Source: Azolla caroliniana (lineage: Eukaryota; Polypodiophyta). From it: DNA of 64,000 nt. Shown here piece after piece: positions 55,583 through 64,000 of the stretch. Position numbers and translations under genes: made by a program. The number at the start of each line of letters is the position of its first letter. The first letter of the stretch is position 1. Location of the stretch: the NCBI GenBank assembly GCA_043228905.1, contig JBHGNT010000001.1, positions 2,914,001 to 2,978,000 of the forward strand. Reading direction: 5' to 3'. The notes under the pieces were generated by a model. That model had not been told where the DNA came from, did not search any database, and saw only the letters and a list, made by a program, of their open reading frames with translations.

Positions 55583-56146
55583 CGAACCCGACTCACAGGC
55601 TTAAGTACAGGAAGTGCAGGAAAGGGGGAAAGCACCCGACACCAACGAGACGCGAATATACACAGACAGACGCAAATGTATATATATATATACAGAAGAA
55701 TACATTCCCAGCGTCGAGCCGTTCCAAGGCTGGTTACAGTAGTCGTCAGCTGCCAAGCCGCCGTCGGGGAGCTCACGGGCTCGTCGCGCCGAGCGGGGTC
55801 TTGCGCAGGAGATCAGCTGAAGCAAACCCTAAGCGAACACGAAGGAGAAGAAGAAGAAGAAGAAGAAGAAACTCTAAACCTAACGGTATACCCTCTAATG
55901 CAAAATGGGCAACCCTTTCACAAAGGGCGTTCCCTTCCTTTTATAGAACAAGGAAGGGGATGCATTACAATGTGGGACAAATCCCGACTTACATGGGATT
56001 GTCTGTCCCGACTTAACTACTCTTCGGCGCCATAAAGGCGCCCTCGATATACACACTAAATGTACATGGGTGCGTACACACGCTGCACCCCGCCGAGGTA
56101 GCCAATGTTTCCCGGTTTCCGCCTCTGGCCGAAATTCTTCATGACA
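55236..56146 (-). repeat. 5' LTR of element B
   Basis: 911 bp; like the 3' LTR but with two CA tracts (about 55446-55500 and 55517-55580) separated by a duplicated AGGCGAACCCGACTCACA, and a shorter GAA run. Scattered substitutions against the other LTR (for example CGACA versus TGACA at the end) show it is older than copia copy 1. Confidence 0.85.
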
Positions 56147-56414
56147 ATGCGATACCCAATCAATCCCTTTTCCTCTCCTTTTATAGCCCAAGGAGAGAGA
56201 GATGTTACAGCCTGTTACATCACTTTTATTCTCTGTCCTTCCGGATAGAGATACCCCTCAATTCCTTAGCTAATGAACATGCGCTACCTAGGATATTGAC
56301 ATCACCGACTTGTACCTAACTATGTACAATACATCAAAACATGTGCCCGTGTGTAAGGGCCGGTTCATGCTCTCTATTCGCCGATTCCTCCTTGGGACGG
56401 TTTTCTCCACGACA
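56147..56414 (-). mobile_element. LTR fragment 'C', end of an A-like LTR
   Basis: It begins exactly where the B LTR ends and resembles the last ~240 bases of the A LTR: CTTTTATAG, TTCTCTGTCCTTCCGGA, AGAGATAC, AACTATGTACAA, GGGCCGGTTCATG and GGTTTTCTCCACGACA. Its other half is not found to the left of element B, so the junction is a recombination or deletion product. Confidence 0.65.
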
Positions 56415-56503
56415 ACGATGTAGACGAGTCGAGTCTTCTCCAACCAAATCGTGCAACCAATAGTGTTAATGCAAGAGATATGGAGTTAAGTTGTAGCCAC
56501 GCT

Positions 56504-56639
56504 AAAAAGCCAATATGATGGCCTCAAGAGCGACTCTGATGGAGTTGAAAGACAACGACTAGTCTTCATCCAGCAATGGTCGACCTCCCCCTTTATTGAG
56601 TCGGTGGGCATCCACATAAGATGGACCTATCGCGTCCCT
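56504..56639 (+). repeat. inverted repeat arm, left (~136 bp)
   Basis: It pairs with the reverse complement of 58941-59077, sharing blocks such as GATGGCCTCAAG, TGGAGTTGAAAGACAA, AGTGGGCATCCACATAAGATGG-like text and CTTCATCC. Identity by eye is above 80 percent. Confidence 0.75.
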
Positions 56640-56759
56640 ACAGGGATTTGTATATATTAATATCATATGTAAAATTTTATAACCATAGATTGACCCATGC
56701 GTAATATATGTGGTATTCGACATCCGCAATATTCGAGAATATAAATCGACCCCAAGAAT

Positions 56760-57065
56760 ATTATAAAACCATTCGTTTACATATACATGTACACACATAA
56801 ATATACGATATATACATATACATTCATTGATACATACATACATATATGATATATGATATATACATATACATATACACACATACATTTATGATATATACAT
56901 ATACATACATACATATATGATATATACATATACGCACATACATATACACACATACATTTATGATATATACATATACATACATACATATATGATATATACA
57001 TATACGCACATACATATATGCGTATACACACACATATATCACTCATATATGTATATACACACATA
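56760..57065. repeat. ATAC/TATG-rich satellite-like tract
   Basis: Runs of CATA/TATG with an internal higher-order repeat of about 74 bases (ACACATACATTTATGATATA starts near 56874 and 56948). Frames in it are repeat translations only. Confidence 0.85.
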
Positions 57066-58160
57066 CATCAATAATTAATTAACTCACTAATATAATAATT
57101 AATTAATTCACTTAAACATTAATTGATTCACTATACATTAATTAATTTACAAATACATAGCTTAATTCATCAAAAAATCAATTAATTAATTGAAAAATAT
57201 TAGTTAATTAATTAATAATTAATTAATTAGGGCTTCTCCTAAACTTGGCTAAACTTAGGGTCTCAATGAAAGTCTGAGTTTGCAGTAGAGAACAAGATGT
57301 AGGATTAGAATAGAGCATGAGAGGGAGTCAAGGACGCGAGCTAAAAAGAAAGAAAACTCTTGAAACTAGAATTATGATAGAAATTAGGGTTTTCAGCCGA
57401 AACCCTAATTTCTTGGCCGAGAACAAGATGCAAAGGGAAGCGAGGGCAACACGCAGAGGGAGTAGGGTGAGGCTTCCTCGCTTGCTGCTCACTGTGAAAA
57501 ATAGTTTTTTTATTTTTGATAAACTTAAAAAAGAAGAAGAAAATGAATACATTTACATGCATTCGTATTCCTATTTGTATGAATTCGTGGGGTAGGCCCC
57601 ACGAATGTGAATATGTCAATCTATGTTTACGACTAATGGAAGGAGTTGTTTTTTGGAAAAAAAAAAGACTTCTCTTCATAGCAGAACATATTGCAAGGAT
57701 AATTGCTCATTGATCATGGGCACATTCAATTCTAAACACCATTAATGATGGAATACTTCGAAAGAAATAGGCACCTTCTAATCGTATAGGTCCTTGATGA
57801 TATGTTTGTATGTTAGACTAGAGGTAGGTTTAAAAATCCCCTAGCATATGATATTTTCTATTATTGATTTCTTAAGCCAAACTTTGATCTATGCTTCCTA
57901 ATATGCATTAGCAATGATATATGTTAATTGTGGCATATCTTCATCTTTTCTTTCTCCGTTTCTTTTTATAAGTCGACACTTTTTTTTATTATCCAAAAAA
58001 GATACTACATTAGTATTAGAAAATGCCATAACGCTATATATACAAGGTAACCACATATCCCCTTTATTTTTCTAAATTCTAACCATCGGCTTAAATAAAT
58101 ACTTCGGTGCTAAGTAAAACCACTCCAGCTTATCAGAAAGTCGTCTATAAAATATACCTA
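57066..58160. other. AT-rich spacer
   Basis: Starts with many TTAATTAA-type words (57070-57235), then mixed DNA with no recognised gene apart from the hairpin at 57583-57606. Confidence 0.45.
57583..57606. other. perfect 10-bp hairpin, 4-base loop
   Basis: ATTCGTGGGG, loop TAGG, CCCCACGAAT. It is GC-rich against an AT-rich background. No gene end lies next to it. Confidence 0.7.
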
Positions 58161-58167
58161 TGTCCTA

Positions 58168-58608
58168 GATGGCATGAAACTCCAGATGCTTAAGCTCCGC
58201 TTGATGCATGCAACATATTACCTTTTATACTATCCAACAAACCTCTAAGATTATGCACAATTTGTGTCCGAATTCCTGAAATTATTTGGGGAGGTCTTTC
58301 AGTCACATTTTGAAATACCTTCAAACATCGAGCCTTGCAAATATACCAAATTGTAATACTACTTACCAATTGCCATATTTGAAGTTTGGATGGCATGAAA
58401 CTCCAAATGCATAAGTTCCGCTTGATGTGTATTATATTTTATACTATCCAACAAACCTATGAGATTATGCACAATCTCTGTCCAAATTCCCGAAATGATT
58501 TGGGTAGGTCTTTCAGTCACATTTTGAAATACCTTCAAACATGGAGCCTTCCAAATATACCAAATTGTAATACTACTTACCAATTGTCATATTTGAGGTT
58601 TTTCATAG
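58168..58608 (-). pseudogene. duplicated LINE tail, two 221-bp tandem copies
   Basis: GATGGCATGAAACTCCA starts at 58168 and 58389; the copies match closely along 221 bases. On the minus strand both encode IWQLVSSITIWYI.KA.CLKVF and QNVTERP.QIISGI.T.IVHNL, the region C-terminal to the zinc-binding domain of the LINE family seen elsewhere in the window. Confidence 0.62.
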
Positions 58609-58940
58609 GTCGAGGAATTGATTTGCTATCATCAAATTTAGATGTTTGCAAACTTTCAAGTCGAACCATGAGATTTTCATGTATATCTGAATAACAAAAC
58701 GATATAACCCTCATATTGCCAATGTGAAGATGTTAGGAAGTTCAAAATCTGTATCTTTGAGTAAACCATTGTTGTTAATGTATGCAATGACTTGTATTTG
58801 GAGGCGTACTTCGCATAAAATTCACTCCAAGTTGCTTGAAATTTATGTCAAGTAGAGTTATAAAATGCTTTTACTCCTATTGTTCAAGAACTTGTCCCCT
58901 TTTGTTTGCATGTTCCATAACATTCTTGTTGTTATATGCA

Positions 58941-59077
58941 AAGGATGCGATAGTTCCATCTTATGTGGATGCCCACTGACTCAAGAAAGGGAGAGGACGT
59001 CCATTGTTGGATGAAGGCTAGTCATTGTCTTTCAACTCCATTGGAGCTGCCCTTGAGGCCATCGTATTGGCTCTTTG
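58941..59077 (-). repeat. inverted repeat arm, right (~137 bp)
   Basis: Partner of 56504-56639. It directly follows, in minus-strand direction, the last recognisable part of the Mutator-like transposase (VTVIFPKTKVFK at about 59120-59077). Confidence 0.72.
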
Positions 59078-59909
59078 AAAACCTTGGTTTTAGGAAATAT
59101 AACAGTAACAATGTTCATAAATATGCTAGCTCTTGATTAGTTACAACTAAGTTGGACACTTATTGATGGCTCATATGTAATCAATATTTGTTTCCTCTCT
59201 ACGCAATACAAGGCATGCATAACACGAACCACATTGGAAAGGGGCATCCCAAACTTATTCTGGTTGTATATTCAATTCATAAAAAACACAATATACCATC
59301 TTTTGATGAATTCCTAATGAGGCAAAACGATCATTTCAAGGATCCATCATTATTGACATCAATGACAAACTCAAAATATTTGTTCATAACAAATTGATAT
59401 AAAACTTGAGCCAAACTTGGACCATTCAAGTTGTCTCTTTATTCTAGCTCCACTACATTGTGGAATTCTTTGGCAATACTTGTATGGTTACTAAATTCCG
59501 ACTTCAACATGTCTAGAATTCCCTTAACTTGAACAACATTATTTGATAATGCTATAACTCTTGATTTTCTTTTGACTTCAAGTGTCATGCAATGGTGAGA
59601 CATGTAGGATTAACTATTGGTTCATGAGAATGCTCATTGAAAGTATGAGAAATCTTCCAAACATTGAGATTTTTAAAATATTTAGCAATAATTCCAATGG
59701 GGCAATCAACGAGTCTTGTTTCTATATGCTTTCCATTTTCCACTAAGATAGTCCTCTTTTGGTGGGTTTTGCCCGGATCACACTTCAACCAACCGTATTT
59801 TGCATGGATAATGATTCTCGATTGTGGTAAAATATTTGTTGGCTTCCCAAAACTCTTTGACATATGGAAGCAGTGATTCTTTGGTAGGAAAAGTTGTAAT
59901 AAGATCCAT
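59077..59909 (-). pseudogene. Mutator-like/FAR1-type transposase remnant
   Basis: From ATG 59909: ESLLPYVKEFWEANKYF, a one-base frameshift, YGWLKCDPG, RLVDCPIGIIAK, VWKISHTFNEHSHEP. This is the C-C-HxH FAR1-like DNA-binding domain of MULE transposases. After a further frame change: LEVKRK, VVQVKGILDMLKSEFSNHTS, SLAQVLYQFVMN, then ISLGCPF/FGMPLSNVV-like text and VTVIFPKTK, the start of the MULE catalytic domain. At least four stops and two frameshifts; the C-terminal part is lost. It is of transposon origin rather than a host FAR1 gene because of the linker and transposase motifs. Confidence 0.62.
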
Positions 59910-60039
59910 AATAAAAAATGAAGAAACATGTAGATGAAGAAGGGAAAAGGAAAAGGGAAAGACCGCAAAGAGGATAGAAGGGAGATCCCTATCCACAAAT
60001 TTATGGTTGATTAGCCTGGTTTTGAATTTGCCTAACATT

Positions 60040-60260
60040 AGAGTAGAGGACCCTCACCCCTTTGTTGTTATTAGTATTGTTGTGCTCCTAATTACATATG
60101 GTAAGTGCTAAGCATTGTCATGCCCTTATATTTTCATTTGTGTTAATTACTTATCTTTTATCTCTGGTGTCTACTCTCCTTTAACTCTATTGATTAAGTG
60201 ATCTTAAGAAGGGTGTGTTGAATAATTAAGTGTTTTGCACTTGATGAAGTATAATCAATA
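60040..60260. other. short spacer before copia copy 2
   Basis: T-rich; nothing recognised. CAATA at 60256-60260 should be the target duplication of copy 2. Confidence 0.4.
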
Positions 60261-60867
60261 TGTTGAGATTACGGTCCCTTCGGATGGGATGGTCGGATGT
60301 CGGAGATGAATGCCGACGAGCCCGGTTTCGGTTTCGGATCCGGATGACGAAGACCCCGGCTTCGGTGCCGGATGACGAATGTACCCGGAGAGCGATCCGG
60401 ATGCAGGGACATATCCGTGAATATGTTCGCTATGGGCCCCTGAGGCTATAGTTGTAAATAGCCCAAAGTCGTATAAGTATAAATATGACTTAGGGCAAAC
60501 TGTTTTGTTGTTGCTTCTCATTTTTTCTGTTTTTCCACTTTAGAGGAGTGAAGAGGGAGCAGCCGTGAGAGAGAGAGAGATAGAGCGCGAGAGAGGAAGA
60601 GGACGACGCCTCTGTGTATTTCCGCCGCCTGTGGCGAGGACAGCGAGCTCAAGGTCGTCGCCTTGGAGCTCGTCATTGTATACTTCTCTTTGTATAGTGT
60701 TGTTTGGAGTCTTGTACTCCCGTGGTTTTTCCCATCTAGGGTTTTCCACGTTAATCCCTGTGTACTCGTGTATTTCTCTCTTTGGTTCCTATTTTCTGCT
60801 GCATTGATCCGCGATTACTCGGTTGTGGCCGAGCGAAGAAGGTGAATCGAAGCGTTGATTCCCAACA
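60261..60867 (+). repeat. left LTR of copia copy 2
   Basis: 607 bp, TGTTGAG..CCCAACA; 86 bp shorter than in copy 1, mostly because it has about three fewer 28-bp CCGGATG units. TATAAATA at 60478. Confidence 0.92.
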
Positions 60868-60870
60868 ATC

Positions 60871-60882
60871 TGGTATCAGAGC
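60871..60882 (+). other. primer binding site of copia copy 2
   Basis: TGGTATCAGAGC, three bases after the LTR. Confidence 0.88.
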
Positions 60883-60896
60883 GACTGTTGCAGAAA

Positions 60897-63800
60897 ATGG
60901 AAGGCGGCGGCAGCGGGCAGCCGGGGATGATGGTGCTGAATGCACAGAATTACGCCGACTGGAAGATCAAGATGGAGTTTCTTCTGATTGTTCGGGACCT
61001 GTACGAACCGATTGACAGGTCGGAAATACCGAAAGGGGTACTTGAGTCGGAATGGAGGCTTCTGAACCGGAAAGCCGTTGCAACCATTCGGCAATACGTC
61101 GACGTGAGCGTCCTACAACATGTGGCAAACGACACCAACGCATATGAAATGTGGAAGAAGCTGTCGGGCCTCTACGAGAGGAAGAATGTGTTGAATCGGA
61201 CCTCCCTGATGAGGAAGATAGTGAATCTCAAGTACCGGGACGGCGAGAGTATGGTGGAACACGTAAGCACGTTCATGGGATTCGTGAATCAGCTTGCGGC
61301 GATCAAGTTCCCGTTGGAGGATGCAATGCAAGCCATCATCCTGATGTGTACATTGCCGGAAAGCTGGGAGAACTTGGTGGTGACCCTCAGCACCTCCTGC
61401 ACCGAAGATAACTTGTCCTTGCAAACGGTAAAGACAAGTATTTTGAACGAAGAAGCGCGTCGGAGAGATAAAGAACCGGCCTCCGACCCGAAGGCGCTGC
61501 TTACCGAATCGGATCGGGGAAGACAATGGAACCGGAGTCCGCAAAGACGGGAGAAGTCGGGGACCCGGTCGCAGTCAAGAGGAAGGCCCACATGCTTCCA
61601 CTGTGGGAAGCCGGGGCACTTCCGAAAGAATTGTCGGCATTACCGAAAAGACAACGGAGCCGACGACACCGATTCGAAGAAGTCACCGGAGAGAAACGGT
61701 GCATACCGGGGAGCCACGGACCGGAGAGGTTCGGATCGGCGAGGGCAGGACCGGAAAGGAACAACGGCACTCGCGGCAAGTGAGGAAGAAATCATGCTCA
61801 TCACCGAAGAAGGTGAACTAAACGTTGCCGGCGATGAGACGACCTGGGTGGTCGATTCCGGAGCATCGTTCCACCTGACCCCGGAGAGAAGATACTTCTC
61901 ATCCTACACAGCCGGTGAGCATGGCTGTGTTCGGATGGGAAATGAAGGTACGTGCCGGATTGCCGGCATAGGAGACGTGTGGTTGACAACCCCGACCGGA
62001 TGCAAAATGCTGCTGAAGGATGTCCGACACGTTCCGGAGGTTCGATTGAACCTGATTTCGGCCGGGAGGCTAGACGATGAAGGCTACGCAGGTAGCATCC
62101 GGAACGGCGTAATGAAGTTCAGCAAGGGGAGCCTGATAGTGGCTCGGGCCCGGAAAGACAACACACTGTACCTGATGAATGCCCGGTTATGTCCGGAAGA
62201 GCTGAATGTGGCAGCCGACACTGCCGGTGAGCTGTGGCACAAAAGACTGTGCCACATGAGTGAGAAGGGGATGAAGAGGCTTGCAGAAGACAACCTTATT
62301 CCAGTGAAGCACGTGCACCTGGAGAAGTGCACCGATTGCCTGGCCGGTAAGCAGAACCGAGCCTCCTTCCACTCAAGGCCACCGACGAGACGTAGTGTAC
62401 CATTGGAGTTGGTACACACTGATGTGTGTCAAGTAGAAACGAAGTCACATGGCGGAGCCCAGTACTTCGTGACATTCATTGATGACCACAGCCGGAAGCT
62501 GTGGACGGCACCGATGAAGACAAAGGACCAAGTGTTGTCCGTCTTCAAAGAACTCCACGCGAGAGTGGAAAGAGAATCCGGCAAGAAGCTGAAAGCGATA
62601 CGAGCGGATAACGGAGGGGAATACCGGGGACAGTTCCAGGAGTACTGTCGCTCGAAGGGAATCCGGCTCGAGTTTACTGTGCCGAAGACGCCGGAACTGA
62701 ACGGGCTGGCCGAGAGGATGAACCGGACCATAATGGAGAGGGTCCGGAGTATGCTGGCGCATGCGAAATTACCCAAGGGGTTTTGGGCTGAGGCAATGTC
62801 GACGACGACATATGTGATAAACCGATCACCCTCAGTACCTTTGGACGGAGACACGCCGCAGAGAGTGTGGACCGGTAGGGAAATATCTTACCGGCATCTG
62901 AAGGTGTTCGGGTGTCTCGCATACGTGCATGTGGCAAAGGACCGGAGAGGAAAGCTAGATCCGAAGACCCGGCCATGCATATTCCTCGGTTACGGCGACG
63001 ACGAGTTCGGCTACCGAGTATGGGACCCGGTCGACAAGAAGATATTCAGGAGTCGAGATATCGTCTTTATGGAGGACAAGACACTCGCCGACTGGGAGTC
63101 GGAGAAGAAGATGAAGAGCTCCAAGTCGACCGGTGAGGATAAACTCTACGAGGAGCAGTCCCGACCGGCAAGGGACCGGTTAGCACTCGAGGATCCGGCC
63201 GAAGACGGTGAAGAAACCGAACCGGCCGAAGAAGACGAAGATGATACCGGAACCGGCCCCGATCCCGAAATGGATTCGGATGAAGAAGAAGAATCGGAAG
63301 AACCGGTTACCGAAGCTCCCGAACGGAGATATCCTCTAAGAGAGAGGAGGGCCCCCCGGAGATTTCCGGATCCAGAGCACGTGCTGCTAACCGACGAGGG
63401 GGAGCCGGAGAGCTTTGAAGAAGCAAAGCACGACACCCAGAGCCGCAGGTGGTTGAGTGCCATGCAGGACGAGATGGATTCCCTGCATGAGAACCACACA
63501 TATGAACTTGTGGAGTTGCCGAAAGGAAAGCGGGCACTTCGAAACAAGTGGGTGTTCAAGCTGAAACCGGGAGATGCCGGAAACCCCCCGAGATACAAAG
63601 CCAGGATCGTGGTGAAGGGGTTTCAGCAGAAGAAGGGCGTCGACTTCGACGAGATATTTGCCCCGGTAGTGAAGATGACCTCCATCCGGACGGTGCTGAG
63701 CATAGCGGCAAGCATGGACCTCGAGGTAGAACAGATGGACGTGAAGACGGCATTCCTTCACGGTGACCTCGATGAAGAGATCTACATGCAACAACCGGAA

Positions 63801-64000
63801 GGATTCGAGAAGAAAGGGAAGGAGCACCTGGTATGCCGGTTGAAGAAGAGCCTTTACGGACTGAAGCAGGCTCCCCGGCAATGGTACCGGAAATTCGACT
63901 CCTTCATGACCGACGAAGGGTACCTCAAAACGCAGTCCGACCACTGCGTGTTTGTGAAGAAGTTCGAAGGCGGAGACTCTCTAATACTCCTCCTGTACGT
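60897..64000 (+). CDS. copia gag-pol polyprotein, copy 2, partial (1034 codons)
   Basis: Open from ATG 60897 to the window end; I read the whole frame and found no stop or frameshift. Zinc knuckle CFHCGKPGHFRKNC, protease VDSGASFHLT, integrase D,D35E residues and the RT blocks are kept; the window ends one base pair short of completing the V of YVDD. Many differences from copy 1 are silent or conservative, and one is a whole-codon insertion in the acidic linker (near 63285), so the reading frame seems to have been under selection until recently. Confidence 0.93.
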   Translation, partial: MEGGGSGQPGMMVLNAQNYADWKIKMEFLLIVRDLYEPIDRSEIPKGVLESEWRLLNRKAVATIRQYVDVSVLQHVANDTNAYEMWKKLSGLYERKNVLNRTSLMRKIVNLKYRDGESMVEHVSTFMGFVNQLAAIKFPLEDAMQAIILMCTLPESWENLVVTLSTSCTEDNLSLQTVKTSILNEEARRRDKEPASDPKALLTESDRGRQWNRSPQRREKSGTRSQSRGRPTCFHCGKPGHFRKNCRHYRKDNGADDTDSKKSPERNGAYRGATDRRGSDRRGQDRKGTTALAASEEEIMLITEEGELNVAGDETTWVVDSGASFHLTPERRYFSSYTAGEHGCVRMGNEGTCRIAGIGDVWLTTPTGCKMLLKDVRHVPEVRLNLISAGRLDDEGYAGSIRNGVMKFSKGSLIVARARKDNTLYLMNARLCPEELNVAADTAGELWHKRLCHMSEKGMKRLAEDNLIPVKHVHLEKCTDCLAGKQNRASFHSRPPTRRSVPLELVHTDVCQVETKSHGGAQYFVTFIDDHSRKLWTAPMKTKDQVLSVFKELHARVERESGKKLKAIRADNGGEYRGQFQEYCRSKGIRLEFTVPKTPELNGLAERMNRTIMERVRSMLAHAKLPKGFWAEAMSTTTYVINRSPSVPLDGDTPQRVWTGREISYRHLKVFGCLAYVHVAKDRRGKLDPKTRPCIFLGYGDDEFGYRVWDPVDKKIFRSRDIVFMEDKTLADWESEKKMKSSKSTGEDKLYEEQSRPARDRLALEDPAEDGEETEPAEEDEDDTGTGPDPEMDSDEEEESEEPVTEAPERRYPLRERRAPRRFPDPEHVLLTDEGEPESFEEAKHDTQSRRWLSAMQDEMDSLHENHTYELVELPKGKRALRNKWVFKLKPGDAGNPPRYKARIVVKGFQQKKGVDFDEIFAPVVKMTSIRTVLSIAASMDLEVEQMDVKTAFLHGDLDEEIYMQQPEGFEKKGKEHLVCRLKKSLYGLKQAPRQWYRKFDSFMTDEGYLKTQSDHCVFVKKFEGGDSLILLLY

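Larger units (their letters stand above)
51089..56146 (-). mobile_element. gag-only LTR retrotransposon 'B', non-autonomous
   Basis: LTRs 51089-51953 (865 bp) and 55236-56146 (911 bp) share sequence throughout and have TGTCG starts and GACA ends on the plus strand. PBS 55213-55231 next to the right LTR and a polypurine tract (complement of 51954-51968, AGGTGGGGGTAGA) next to the left LTR fix the minus orientation. The 3.3-kb interior holds one gag frame (53816-55198) and then a degenerate repeat array; no protease, integrase, RT or RNase H motif was found in any frame. No matching target duplication is visible (AACGT left, ATGCG right). It is a relative of element A: same PBS, same LTR start and similar gag. 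Confidence 0.82.
60261..64000 (+). mobile_element. Ty1/copia retrotransposon, copy 2, cut by the window end
   Basis: Same family as copy 1: LTR 60261-60867, PBS 60871-60882, gag-pol from 60897. Offsets to copy 1 stay at 17800 bases up to about 63280, where an extra GAA triplet is inserted. Differences are scattered substitutions. The right half is outside the window. Confidence 0.95.

Overview
The window looks like nuclear DNA of a vascular plant, most likely a fern (Ceratopteris/Adiantum type). Four things point that way: an intronless, very long PLS-class PPR gene whose repeats read like fern PPR proteins; host genes with many short exons and plant-type splice sites; AT-rich spacers; and a heavy load of nested LTR retrotransposons and decayed LINEs. 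The fern assignment rests on recalled family style, not on a search.

Layout. Positions 1-41 are the 3' half of a tRNA-Thr(CGU) cut by the window edge. 1213-4743 (-) is a 1176-residue PPR protein. 9987-11250 (+) is a small three-exon gene of the plant-specific family PF09713/TIGR01589, followed by a ~245-bp tandem array at about 11.7-12.9 kb. 15414-21441 (+) is a complete 19-exon long-chain acyl-CoA synthetase; its spliced reading frame closes exactly at 660 residues. 23248-28054 (-) is a six-exon gene for a plant protein with a TRF2/HOY1-type PH-like domain, convergent with the synthetase; its presumed leader intron holds a degenerate ~63-bp repeat array. From 29 to 38 kb I see spacer DNA with a LINE relic, tRNA-derived SINE-like pieces and short tandem repeats.

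38.4-64 kb is transposon territory. An old plus-strand LINE (ORF1 zinc knuckle, endonuclease, reverse transcriptase, full of stops) was hit by two LTR elements. One is a 1.9-kb minus-strand gag-only element (39450-41336, ACGC target duplication). The other is a full-length, intact Ty1/copia element of Tnt1/Tork type (42374-47873), with two 693-bp LTRs that look identical, a GAATC target duplication and a 1357-codon gag-pol frame. Next come a reversed LINE piece and a larger minus-strand gag-only LTR element (51089-56146), abutting the end of a related LTR (56147-56414). A decayed Mutator/FAR1-like transposase (about 59.16-59.91 kb, -) and duplicated LINE tails follow. A second copy of the copia family starts at 60261 and runs off the window inside its reverse-transcriptase YVDD motif.

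The host genes do not form a pathway: RNA processing in organelles (PPR), fatty-acid activation (LACS), and two plant-specific proteins of unclear role. The most interesting material is the gag-only LTR family that carries an internal repeat array, the repeat-expanded U3 of the young copia family, an in-frame 69-nt intron that splits the LACS catalytic motif, and the repeat array in the leader intron of the TRF2/HOY1-like gene.
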